DNA of 64,000 bases from NCBI GenBank assembly GCA_934121925.1, contig CAKOVK010000001.1, positions 1-64,000 of the forward strand, written 5' to 3'. The stretch comes from an uncultured Clostridia bacterium (GTDB lineage: Bacteria; Bacillota; Clostridia; TANB77; CAG-508). The position numbers were made by a program, and so were the translations under genes. Positions 56,278-64,000 of this stretch are shown here, in pieces (positions within the stretch are counted from its first letter, which is position 1; each line of letters starts with the position of its first letter). The notes beneath the pieces are model-generated. The model saw only the letters and a list, made by a program, of their open reading frames with translations, did not search any database and was not told the DNA's origin.

Positions 56278-56679
56278 TTACTTGTTGTGATATATTGTTC
56301 CTGATTTTTGAATTCCTTTTAAGTAATATACTTTTAAATTATTATTTACTAAGTATATATCTTCTGTGTCTCCTTCGTATTGTATTCCGTAATTCAATGT
56401 AACATTTTCTAATTTAGATAAATCAATTTCATAATATTGAACTCCATCTATTTGTTTTGTCGTTCCTGTTTTTGGAATTTCTTTATATTTATTATAATAA
56501 GAAAGAAGTTTTTCTTCTAATAAGGTTATATCAGCCATCATATTATTGTATGGCACTGCATTGTTAGAAGTATTTATTCCACTTATAGTAACGCCAAGTA
56601 GTATTAATATTATAATAACAGTTGTCACTAATGCTACTATTGTTATTCCTTTATTAGACTTTATCTTTTCTTTTGTCAT
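56278..56679 (-). CDS. Prepilin-like protein
   Basis: 133 residues. Basic leader ending in NKG|ITIVALVTTVIIILILL, which resembles a type IV prepilin cleavage site and hydrophobic helix (Glu at +5 is missing), then a soluble, Tyr-rich domain (VQYYEIDLSKLENVTLNYGI). No pilus assembly genes are in the window. Low-complexity link to competence or secretion cannot be shown. Confidence 0.65.
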   Translation of the reverse strand: MTKEKIKSNKGITIVALVTTVIIILILLGVTISGINTSNNAVPYNNMMADITLLEEKLLSYYNKYKEIPKTGTTKQIDGVQYYEIDLSKLENVTLNYGIQYEGDTEDIYLVNNNLKVYYLKGIQKSGTIYHNK

Positions 56680-56728
56680 TTGCTTTTTCTCCTATATTAA
56701 TATTACTTTTATTTTTACATTTAAATAT

Positions 56729-57370
56729 TTAAATGTCAATACATTTCTCACTTTTTCCAAGTAGTTTATATGCTTTTTTCTTCATATAAAACCTCTTATT
56801 TTGCTTTATTACCATTATCCATAAATACATTATTATAAATACTATTGCAAGATTTTTAAAATACAACACTATTATGCTAGACATTGCTGTAATTAAAACA
56901 ATCAAAATATTAGAAGTTTTATTTATAATTTCATCAGCTTTTATTTCTGATCTTCTTATTCTTATTATTCCTTTTAAAATACGCCCTCCGTCTAAAGGAT
57001 ATATTGGAATCATATTAAATACTGCAATAAGAACATTAGAATAAATAATCATTTGTTTTAAATTTTCACTTATATGTAACGGAATTGCTATCATTATAAT
57101 TAGTAAATTAGTAAGTGGTCCTGCTAAAGCAATTAATATCTTTTTTATTTCTATTAATTTTTTATATTCATATACTTCAAAAGTTATACTTACCCCCAAT
57201 GGCATTAATTCTAATGTTTTTGGTTTTAGTTTTAATATTAATCCTGCAAATATATGCCCTAGTTCATGTATAAAAGCAAATAACATTATCCATGCATATA
57301 TTTCGATTTGATGAGTTATTATAAATATTATTATAAACAAAAAAATTTTCAAATTTATTTTTATTTGCAC
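56729..57370 (-). CDS. spoIVFB: SpoIVFB-like site-2 membrane protease (M50)
   Basis: Intramembrane metalloprotease that activates pro-sigma-K in Bacillus. 213 residues, four to five hydrophobic helices, zinc motif FAFIHELGHIFAG (HELGH, about residue 35) and the second motif IYPLDGGRILKGI (Asp ligand). Follows a SpoIVFA-like gene, as in Bacillus, and the window also encodes its inhibitor BofA at 16 kb. Length slightly short of Bacillus SpoIVFB (288), without the CBS domain. Confidence 0.88.
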   Translation of the reverse strand: MQIKINLKIFLFIIIFIITHQIEIYAWIMLFAFIHELGHIFAGLILKLKPKTLELMPLGVSITFEVYEYKKLIEIKKILIALAGPLTNLLIIMIAIPLHISENLKQMIIYSNVLIAVFNMIPIYPLDGGRILKGIIRIRRSEIKADEIINKTSNILIVLITAMSSIIVLYFKNLAIVFIIMYLWIMVIKQNKRFYMKKKAYKLLGKSEKCIDI

Positions 57371-57396
57371 TCTATTTCACTTCCTCTGCATGCAAA

Positions 57397-58324
57397 TTAT
57401 TCAAACTTCAATATCAAATCTGGATCTACATATCTATTTTCTTTTCTTATTTCAAAATGTAAATGAGGCCCTGTTGTATTTCCTGTAGTTCCTACTTCTC
57501 CTATTTGCTGTCCTTGATTAATCTTGTCTCCTTCATTTACATATATTGTTTTGCAATGGGCATAAACCGTCATTACATCTCCATCAACAATTTTAATATG
57601 ATTTCCTAAATCTCCGTTTGCTTGACACTTCTTCTACAACACCTGACATAGAAGCAATAAAAACAGTTCCTTCATTCACAGCTATATCTATTCCTGTATG
57701 ATTTTTCGGCACAGTAGGTGTACTCGGATTTCTTAAACCATATCCAGAAGTAATTGTCCCTTTTAGTGGTAGTATTAAAGATTTTGTTTCTAAAACACTT
57801 TTGGCATCTTGCTCCATCTGAGAAAGCTCTACTGGCGTTTCTTGAGTTATTTCTACACTTTCTCCTCCAATGTTTTCTGTTTCATTATTTTCTTGTGTCT
57901 CTGATAAATTCTCTTCATTAGAAGTTTCCTCATTACTTACTTGTTCGTTATTTGCTTCGTTAGTTTCTTCAGTATTATTATCTTCTTGCTTGTTAATATT
58001 TTGTTTAATGACTAATGAATTTAAATATTTTTTTGCATTATTGTATAAATTTGAAATATTTATATCATAAGATAAAATATTTTTTGTTTTGCTTATAATA
58101 TCTTCTGAAAAAAAGTAGTTTGTATTTTGTATCATATAAAAAATGGTATAAATTAAAATACATATTGCAATTTGAAGTATCATTTTTTTTAACAGTCCAG
58201 AATTTGTCTTTGTTTCTGCCACATTGACTCTAGCACTATTTCTAGTCCTATCCTGCATTTTTCTTCTGTAATATATTTCTTCTGCCCTTCTTATTTTTTC
58301 ATCAGGGGTTAAAATTCTTTCCAC
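57397..58324 (-). CDS. spoIVFA: SpoIVFA-like M23 protein, read through a CGG +1 frameshift
   Basis: 308 residues. Start is GTG (MERILTPDEKIRRAEEIYYR), with GAAGAGGTG upstream; one membrane helix (MILQIAICILIYTIFYMIQN), an Asn/Glu-rich linker, then a LytM domain: GYGLRNPSTPTVPKNHTGID, VVEEVSSK-G-DLGNHIKIVDGD after a +1 shift at CGG 57614-57616, TVYAHC, and PHLHFEIRK. The zinc ligands H..D, H.H look intact, so it may be catalytic. The next gene, spoIVFB-like, supports a role in sigma-K activation. Confidence 0.9.
57614..57616 (-). other. CGG +1 frameshift site in the spoIVFA-like gene
   Basis: Zero frame AAA CGG AGA, stop after six more codons. Skipping C gives AAA GGA GAT (K-G-D), continuing to the NHIKI..GD and PHLHFE parts of the LytM domain. 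Confidence 0.92.
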
Positions 58325-58399
58325 AAAAACACCTCTTCCTTTGTAGTATATTTTTTAAATGTATATTCATTGTAAAAAATTTTAGAACATAATTTGTGT

Positions 58400-58495
58400 G
58401 AAGAGGGACTTTCCTGAATTCACTATAAGACCAAAGTGACTTGGAGTTGCCCTTTGTTCTCGCCGATTTGAGTTTCCGAATAAAATGAAAAAAAG
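58400..58495. repeat. R3 and R1 repeat fragments
   Basis: agggactttcctgaattcac (R3-like) followed by gaccaaagtgacttggagtt and cgccgatttgagtttccgaa (R1 5' half). No gene. Confidence 0.65.
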
Positions 58496-58496
58496 C

Positions 58497-58535
58497 AGAT
58501 CATTAGTCGTTATAAACTAAATGACCTGTTTTTTT
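58497..58535. terminator. Hairpin terminator after the 58548 gene
   Basis: CAGATCATTAGT / ACTAAATGACCTG with T runs on both sides. Confidence 0.6.
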
Positions 58536-58547
58536 AATTTATTAATT

Positions 58548-58883
58548 TTATTTAATCAACCAACTTGCTAAAAGCAAAATTCCTAAAAACATTGCTATTA
58601 CTCTTACCCTTTTGTACTTATTCTCTATTTTTTTGTTAACATTAACAGTTTTTTTCTTTTCATTTTCAATTTTTGATAAATAATTGCTTATAATCATTTC
58701 TGCTTCATTTATAATATATTTTCTATAATTCTCTTGTTTCTTAGACTTTGATTTTTTGTTGTTTTCGGCTAAATTCAAGCTTTTTATCTTTACATTTGGC
58801 TTTAATATCACAATTGCCTCTTCAACTATATTAGATGGTAAGTTTTTAAGTATAACCATATTTTTCATACTCTCTTTTTCCAT
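58548..58883 (-). CDS. Tail-anchored small protein, unknown
   Basis: 111 residues: a short N-terminal domain (MVILKNLPSNIVEEAIVILK), a Lys/Ser-rich middle with KSKSKKQENYRKYIINEAEM and a C-terminal membrane helix VRVIAMFLGILLLASWLIK. No known motif. It sits between yyaC and the spoIVFA-like gene and may be a sporulation gene. Confidence 0.6.
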   Translation of the reverse strand: MEKESMKNMVILKNLPSNIVEEAIVILKPNVKIKSLNLAENNKKSKSKKQENYRKYIINEAEMIISNYLSKIENEKKKTVNVNKKIENKYKRVRVIAMFLGILLLASWLIK

Positions 58884-58935
58884 TTGTCCCTCCTAGAAAA
58901 AATCTATATATAAATTTTTTCCATTTTTTCTAGCT

Positions 58936-59466
58936 TTATACATTAATTACATTATATATTCCTTGAGACACGCAATCTGCCATATTCATAATGAGTCCAA
59001 GAGATGTATTTTGAAGCATTTTAAAATTATATTGTGGTTTTTTAAAGTCCTTAGAAACAATTCCTTTTATGCTTATATCACCTATATATATGCTTTTTTT
59101 ATTTAATCCGCTACCTATATTCATTTTTTCCTTTGATACAACTATTTTACCTATGTCATTTTTATTAGACAGTGCCGCATCTATTGCAATAACAAAAGAG
59201 TCTTCTTGTATTTCTCTTACAACATTACATATGTTTTGAAAACATATTGTATTTTCTATATCCCCTATTATTTCTATATTTCTTTCCCCTTTAAAAAAGT
59301 TTTTCAATTTATATCCGACAAGTGGTCCAAAGCAATCTCCTATTACTCTATTCGTTCCAACACATAAAAACACAAGTTTCGATATTTCTATATCTTGAAT
59401 TTTTTGTCTTAAATTATTGCTAAAATCACATACGAAATTGTTATAGATTTCTTCATTAAAAACCAT
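58936..59466 (-). CDS. yyaC: YyaC-type spore protease-like protein (DUF1256)
   Basis: 176 residues. Signature KLVFLCVGTNRVIGDCFGPL then VGYKLKNFF and FVIAIDAALSNKNDIGKIVV match YyaC/DUF1256, a GPR-like fold found in spore formers. Conserved Cys and Asp residues are retained. Precise activity unknown. RBS AGGAGTAAG. Confidence 0.9.
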   Translation of the reverse strand: MVFNEEIYNNFVCDFSNNLRQKIQDIEISKLVFLCVGTNRVIGDCFGPLVGYKLKNFFKGERNIEIIGDIENTICFQNICNVVREIQEDSFVIAIDAALSNKNDIGKIVVSKEKMNIGSGLNKKSIYIGDISIKGIVSKDFKKPQYNFKMLQNTSLGLIMNMADCVSQGIYNVINV

Positions 59467-59507
59467 ACTTACTCCTATTAGTTAGATAAATTGGAATTTG
59501 TTTTATT

Positions 59508-59600
59508 GACGTGTGAAGTGTGATGTGAGAGGTGTAATTCGTAGGGGCGTATTGCATACGCCCCTACGAATCCAACTTTCCACCTCACACTTCACACTTC
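59508..59600. repeat. Family R2 repeat, full hairpin copy
   Basis: tattgacgtgtgaagtgtga and gtgagaggt on one arm, a perfect GTAGGGGCGTA/TACGCCCCTAC palindrome at 59541-59567, then ccacctcacacttcacactt. The whole element can fold into one long hairpin. The clearest copy of this family. Confidence 0.8.
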
Positions 59601-59628
59601 GCAAAATTTCCAATTTGCTTATCTAATT

Positions 59629-59889
59629 TTATGTGTAATTATCTTTATTATGACCTGGTGCAATAACTATATTTACACTTTCTATTCTGTTGTACTTTTT
59701 TATAATATCTTCTGAAAAGCTTGCTACTTCGTTTGAAACTACAATAGTTGTATAGTTTTTGTCTACTAGTTCTCTTATTTTTTCATCTGTTTTTTCTAAA
59801 TCATTTATTTTATATACATCCATTCCAAAACTTTCAAATATCTTAAAACTTTTTCTATCATTTGATGCTTTTAACCAAGAAATCCTCAT
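59629..59889 (-). CDS. Small protein resembling V-ATPase subunit F
   Basis: 86 residues from MRISWLKASNDRKSFKIFES, then GMDVYKINDLEKTDEKIREL and NYTTIVVSNEVASFSEDIIK. The TTIVVSxEVA..ED.I..Y pattern and size resemble the ATP synthase F subunit family, but no other V-ATPase gene is near, so it may be a stand-alone relative. Start chosen at MRISWLK (59889); a longer start at 59901 is possible. Confidence 0.55.
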   Translation of the reverse strand: MRISWLKASNDRKSFKIFESFGMDVYKINDLEKTDEKIRELVDKNYTTIVVSNEVASFSEDIIKKYNRIESVNIVIAPGHNKDNYT

Positions 59890-60007
59890 ATAAATCACCA
59901 TATTTATTTTGGCTTTTTTTATTATAATTATTCTTTTTAGTATTAGTAACTATTATAGCATTTGCCTTAATTATAGTTTTGTCTATAATTATTAGCAAAT
60001 AAAGCAA

Positions 60008-60046
60008 AATCACATCTCTGCTCGCTATTAGAGATGTGATTTTTTA
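60008..60046 (-). terminator. Terminator-type hairpin
   Basis: AATCACATCTCT / AGAGATGTGATT with GCTCGCTATT loop followed by TTTTTATT on the plus strand. Confidence 0.7.
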
Positions 60047-60139
60047 TTCACTAACTGATGACAACCACATTTTTGTGGCTTCCTATTTCTTTTTTATTAT
60101 ACCATAAATTTATCTTTTGTAAATACTTTTTGACAAGTT

Positions 60140-62500
60140 TTAAATCTCTCTATTCAAGTTTCCATTTGTGTAATCTTGTCCTTCTAGTCTTTCTCCTCTT
60201 TTTTGTATATCTATAATTCTTTGGATTTCTTCCCTTGTTTCTTCTAATATATCTATTTTTATTGAGTCTGTTTGTAAGTCTTTATAGCTTATCGATGTTA
60301 TTTTTGAATTGTATATTAAATTGTTGCAATTTATTCTGTCTGTATATATCGGAAATTCAAATCCCATTCTATCTTTTAAAGTATATCTTCCTTTTTGACA
60401 CATTGCAGGACAATTCTTTAGTGTCCCTATTGTACAATATTCTGTTGTCATTAATAAAGTTCTTCCATATACTATTGTTTCTTTTTCTATGTTTTCTGTT
60501 AATCCTCTTATTGTTTCTTTTTCAGCTTCTGGGGGTACTATATATTTACAAACTCCAAGTTTTTTTAGTTCTTCTACTGTAAAATTATTTTCTATGTTCA
60601 TTGTATAATTTGCAACTAGCTTTTTGCCATTTATTCCAAGCTTTTCTAGTTCATATATCTGAGATAAATTTGATATAACTATACCTTCTACTCTTTCTGC
60701 TATTTTAGGCAAATTGTTATACAATAGTTTTTCATAATTTGATTTTGTTATAGCTGGAAGTAGTATATATGTACTAAATTTTTTAGATATATTTTCTATG
60801 TTTTCTTTTAAATCTTCTTCTAAAAAGTATTTAAATGGTATATACACATTGTCTACATTTTTTAGACTAGCATAATCAATTTCCTTACTAATTTTATTCA
60901 AACATAATGTAACTTTTACTTCTTCTTTTGGTATAAATTTTTCTTCTTTAACGTCTAATTTTAGATTAACTTGCTCTCTTTTAAATGTTTCTAATAGTTT
61001 ATGTTCTAGCTCTTCTAGTCCTCTTCTTCTTATTTCATTTAAGCTACTTATTGGAACAATTATACTTTCATCCATTTTTATATTAATATTTTCAATTTTA
61101 AAAATCGTATTTCCTGTTTTATATAATTGCTCTTCAATTCTTTTACTAGTTATTCCTGCATTATCTGCTTTTTTTACAACAGATTCTCCTTCTAACTTTA
61201 CACTTATATTTGTATCTATATCTTGTAGTTCTAGTTTTATAACTTCATCTTGTTTTAACTCTATATTGCAATTTACTTTTCTTTTTATATTTTCTTTGCC
61301 TATTTTTTGATCCATTTCTTGGTTTAGTTTTATAGATACAGTTTTATACACTTTATCTTTTGGCTTTATTTTTCCTTTTATTCTACCTATTGTTACTATA
61401 TCATTTGCTTTTGCCATTTTTATATTATTATTTTTTTGCATAAGCTCTGAAATTTTACAACTTGAATCTCCAATTGCTATACTGTCTCCTAAATCCAGCT
61501 CTTTGCATAATTTTATTTTTACATGTCCCTTATTTGGATTATATGATATTATTTCTCCTAAAAGAGTTCCTATATGGTTTGGTCTTTTGGTATACATCAT
61601 ATTTTTGCCAAGTTTTCCTTTAAGATATCCTGTGCTGAATCCACCTCTATTAAATATTTGCATTAGCATTTCTCTATCTTTTTCATCAACCACATATTCT
61701 TCATTACTTTCTGCTAAATCAATGTATTTTCTATAAATGCTTGTTACTATTCCAACATATTCCTTTGATTTCATTCTGCCTTCTATTTTAAATGATTTTA
61801 CTCCTGCTTCTATTAGTTCTGGTAAAATATCTAATGTACATACATCTTTCGAGCTTAAAAGATATCCTTTTTCTTTCTCTTGTCCATCTTTTAATAAGGA
61901 ATATGGTAGTCTACAAGTTCCTGCACATTTGCCTCTGTTGCCACTTCTTCCACCAATTAAACTGCTCATTAGGCATTGTCCTGAATAGCAAATACAAAGC
62001 GCACCATGAATAAATACCTCTATTTCTATATTGGTATTTTTACATATATTTTTTATTTCTTCTATTGAAAGTTCACGAGCAAGCACACATCTTGAATAAC
62101 CTAGTTTTTCTATCTCTTTTACTCCATCTAGATTATATATTGTCATTTGAGTACTGCTATGAACTTCAAGCTTTGGAAATAGTTCCATTATTTTTTTAGC
62201 TAGGCCTAAATCTTGCACAATTACTGCATCTATTCCACTATTGTATGCAAATTCTACTAGTTTTAAGGCTTCTTCAAATTCCTTGTTTTTTATTAATATA
62301 TTTAATGTTAAGTGTGTTTTTACATTGCGAAGTTTTGCATATTTAATTGCCTTTACTAGCTCTTCATCTTCAAAATTTCTACCATTAACTCTTGCATTAA
62401 ATTTATCTAGTCCAAAATATACTGCATTTGCTCCATTTTGTACTGCTGAAACCAAGCACTCAAAGTCCCCTGCTGGTGATAATAACTCTATATTACTCAT
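60140..62500 (-). CDS. U32 peptidase-family protein with DUF3656
   Basis: 786 residues. N-terminal U32 barrel ([40 protein letters not shown]) with the metal/Fe-S-type cysteine signature [20 protein letters not shown] and [11 protein letters not shown] (about 165-200). A DUF3656-type middle (residues about 385-505) follows, and a C-terminal second barrel-like part with [21 protein letters not shown]. coli relatives hydroxylate RNA bases (TrhP, RlhA). It overlaps the P-type ATPase 3' end by 8 bases. Confidence 0.92.
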   Translation of the reverse strand: MSNIELLSPAGDFECLVSAVQNGANAVYFGLDKFNARVNGRNFEDEELVKAIKYAKLRNVKTHLTLNILIKNKEFEEALKLVEFAYNSGIDAVIVQDLGLAKKIMELFPKLEVHSSTQMTIYNLDGVKEIEKLGYSRCVLARELSIEEIKNICKNTNIEIEVFIHGALCICYSGQCLMSSLIGGRSGNRGKCAGTCRLPYSLLKDGQEKEKGYLLSSKDVCTLDILPELIEAGVKSFKIEGRMKSKEYVGIVTSIYRKYIDLAESNEEYVVDEKDREMLMQIFNRGGFSTGYLKGKLGKNMMYTKRPNHIGTLLGEIISYNPNKGHVKIKLCKELDLGDSIAIGDSSCKISELMQKNNNIKMAKANDIVTIGRIKGKIKPKDKVYKTVSIKLNQEMDQKIGKENIKRKVNCNIELKQDEVIKLELQDIDTNISVKLEGESVVKKADNAGITSKRIEEQLYKTGNTIFKIENINIKMDESIIVPISSLNEIRRRGLEELEHKLLETFKREQVNLKLDVKEEKFIPKEEVKVTLCLNKISKEIDYASLKNVDNVYIPFKYFLEEDLKENIENISKKFSTYILLPAITKSNYEKLLYNNLPKIAERVEGIVISNLSQIYELEKLGINGKKLVANYTMNIENNFTVEELKKLGVCKYIVPPEAEKETIRGLTENIEKETIVYGRTLLMTTEYCTIGTLKNCPAMCQKGRYTLKDRMGFEFPIYTDRINCNNLIYNSKITSISYKDLQTDSIKIDILEETREEIQRIIDIQKRGERLEGQDYTNGNLNREI

Positions 62501-64000
62501 TTATTTCGTATCCTACTTCTTCTATTTTTTTCTTTAATACTTCATTATCTATATCCTTCGATAACTCTAAATCTACTCTTCCTGTTTTTAAGTCTACCTC
62601 TACATTATTTACTTCTTCTAATGTTAGTAATTCTTTTTTTACCGCATTTGAACAATGTTCACATTGCATTCCTTTTACATATATTGTTTTTGTCATATTT
62701 TTCACCTCTTTTTTTATTTTAAATTTTCTTAATGTTAGTGCATTTGTTACAACACATATTGAACTTAAACTCATTGCTAATGCTGCTATCATTGGGTTTA
62801 GCAATATTCCAAGTGATTTATATAGTACTCCACATGCAAGTGGAATTCCAATAGTGTTATAGAAAAATGCCCAAAACAAATTCATTTTTATATTTTTTAT
62901 AACTGCTTTACTTAACCTTAATAAGTATACTACATCTGTCAAATTGCTTTTTATTAGAACAACATCTGCAGATTCTATTGCAATATCTGTTCCCGCGCCA
63001 ATTGCTATTCCTACGTTTGCTCTTGAAAGTGCTGGTGAATCATTTATTCCGGTCACCTATCATTGCAACAATTTTACCTTGTTCTTGCAAACTACGAACT
63101 TTACTTTCTTTTTCTTGTGGTAAAACTTCCGAAATAATATTATCTATTCCTACCATTTTTCCAATTGCTTGTGCTGATGTTTTATTATCTCCTGTTAGCA
63201 TATATGTTTCTATTTTCATATCTTTAAAGCCATTTATTGCTTCTATGCTTGTTTGTTTTACAGTATCTGATATTGCAATAATTCCTAGTAATTTTTCATC
63301 ATCTGATACAAATATTACTGTTTTAGCTTGTTCATATAATTTTTGATATATGCCTTCTGCCTCTGATAGTTTAATATTATTTTCTTTCATCAAACTTTCA
63401 TTTCCAGCAAAATAGGTATTGTTATTTATGCTTGCTTTTATTCCTTTTCCTTCAATTGCTTCAAAATTTTGTGCTTCTGAAATCTCAATTTCTTTTGTTT
63501 TTTCTAATATAGCTTTTGCTATTGGGTGTTCAGATTTTGATTCTATTGCTCCTACTATTTTTAGTAATTCGCCCTCTTGCATATTGTTAAATGCAAATAT
63601 GTCATTTACTTGTGGTTTTCCTACTGTTATTGTTCCTGTCTTATCTAAAACTATTGCATTTATTGAATGCGCAAGTTCTAAGCTTTCTGCTGATTTTATT
63701 AATATTCCATTTTCAGCAGCTTTTCCTGTACCTACCATAATAGAAACAGGCGTAGCAAGTCCTAAAGCACAAGGACAAGATATTACTAAAACTGAGATTC
63801 CAATAGAAAGTGCAAATTCAAATGGATATCCTAATAGTATCCAAATAATTGTAGCAATTACTGCAATCGTAATTACAATTGGTACAAACACCCCGACTTA
63901 CTTTATCTGCTAATCTTCCAATTGGTGCTTTTGAGGCACTTGCCTCTTCCACTAATTTTATTATTTGCGATATTGTTGTATCTTCTCCTACTTTTTCTGC
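62493..64000 (-). CDS. copA: Copper-type P1B ATPase with C-terminal HMA domain, two CGG +1 frameshifts (5' end outside the window)
   Basis: Heavy-metal exporting ATPase. From the right edge: [43 protein letters not shown] (first shift, CGG 63893-63895), [21 protein letters not shown] (CPC metal site), [13 protein letters not shown] (phospho-Asp), [10 protein letters not shown] (HP motif), [33 protein letters not shown] (second shift, CGG 63049-63051, in the invariant GDGIND), two C-terminal helices and an unusual C-terminal HMA domain [16 protein letters not shown]. The N-terminus is cut off at 64000. Confidence 0.93.
63049..63051 (-). other. CGG +1 frameshift site in the P-type ATPase hinge motif
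   Basis: Zero frame GAC CGG AAT, stop after two more codons. Skipping C gives GAC GGA ATA (D-G-I) of the invariant [10 protein letters not shown] motif. Confidence 0.95.
63893..63895 (-). other. CGG +1 frameshift site in the P-type ATPase membrane region
   Basis: Zero frame AGT CGG GGT, stop after 24 more codons. Skipping C gives AGT GGG GTG (S-G-V) in the ADKVSGVFVPIV segment. Confidence 0.92.

Noticed and set aside
1483..63995. The 16 broken genes as pseudogenes from genome decay
   Set aside because: Decay would give mixed substitutions, indels and stops. Here every break in a core gene is the same +1 C before GGN, the rest of each gene is intact with all motifs, and several genes are normally essential or near-essential.
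1483..63995. CGG reassigned to another amino acid (for example Gln or Trp, as reported in some bacteria)
   Set aside because: A reassigned triplet would keep the zero frame open. Here the zero frame stops within 0-24 codons after every CGG and homology continues only in the +1 frame.
1..64000. CRISPR array
   Set aside because: No regularly spaced direct repeats with unique spacers were seen; the repeats present are dispersed, self-complementary and irregularly spaced.

Overview
The window is AT-rich (roughly 27-30% GC by eye) and reads as the chromosome of an uncultured, endospore-forming Clostridia-type Bacillota. Supporting genes are an alpha/beta small acid-soluble spore protein, the yqfC-yqfD sporulation pair, pdaA, bofA next to yaaL, a spoIVFA/spoIVFB-like pair and yyaC. 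T-box leaders precede pheS and tyrS, and an agr-type quorum-sensing locus is present. Gene order (era-yqzL-recO, rpsF-ssb-rpsR, ftsE-ftsX followed by M23 peptidases) is typical of Firmicutes.

Main observation: 16 otherwise well-conserved genes (recO, a 5.1-6.3 kb gene, pdaA, agrC, an rlmI-like methyltransferase, uvrC, bofA, a dGTPase-like gene, truA, cdaA, maf, a GH18-like gene, ftsE, the transketolase N-terminal subunit, a spoIVFA-like gene and a copper P-type ATPase) are broken into two or three frames. Every break resolves the same way, at 18 sites. The reading frame reaches an in-frame CGG, the C must be skipped (+1), and translation continues on the following GGN as glycine, usually at a conserved glycine. 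The zero frame stops within 0-24 codons. I found no ordinary in-frame CGG (Arg) in the core genes. CGG triplets are common there, but always out of frame. The only four in-frame CGG Arg codons I found are in four probably foreign genes. This looks like genome-wide +1 recoding, or quadruplet decoding of CGGN as Gly, rather than mutation or sequencing error.

Layout: 0.4-8.7 kb holds the SASP gene, hpf, and a minus-strand block recO-yqzL-era, a DUF3048 gene, ybeY, an unknown gene, yqfD, yqfC and pdaA. 9.1-12.1 kb is a convergent agr locus (agrA-agrC on plus, agrB-agrD on minus). 12.2-17.8 kb holds the methyltransferase, uvrC, hpt, bofA, yaaL and dGTPase genes. 17.9-25.0 kb holds a candidate ncRNA, rpsT, small membrane proteins, serS, ysxC, truA, cdaA and a WG-repeat protein. 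25.1-33.1 kb holds pheST, maf, rpiB, a lipoprotein gene, tyrS and ogt. 33.2-41.0 kb is an accessory region: relaxase and integrase remnants, several pseudogenes, a radical SAM gene, GC-richer orphan genes and a tRNA-Leu that probably served as an integration site. 41.0-46.7 kb holds mltG, a GH18-like protein and pflB-pflA. 46.7-51.9 kb is a cell-wall division cluster (S41 protease, two M23 peptidases, ftsX, ftsE). 52.1-54.8 kb holds a split transketolase with a PHP-domain gene between the halves. 55.0-59.9 kb holds rpsF-ssb-rpsR, a pilin-like gene, spoIVFB/FA-like genes and yyaC. 60.1-64.0 kb holds a U32 peptidase-family protein and a P-type ATPase that runs off the window.

At least four families of dispersed intergenic hairpin repeats punctuate the gene boundaries.
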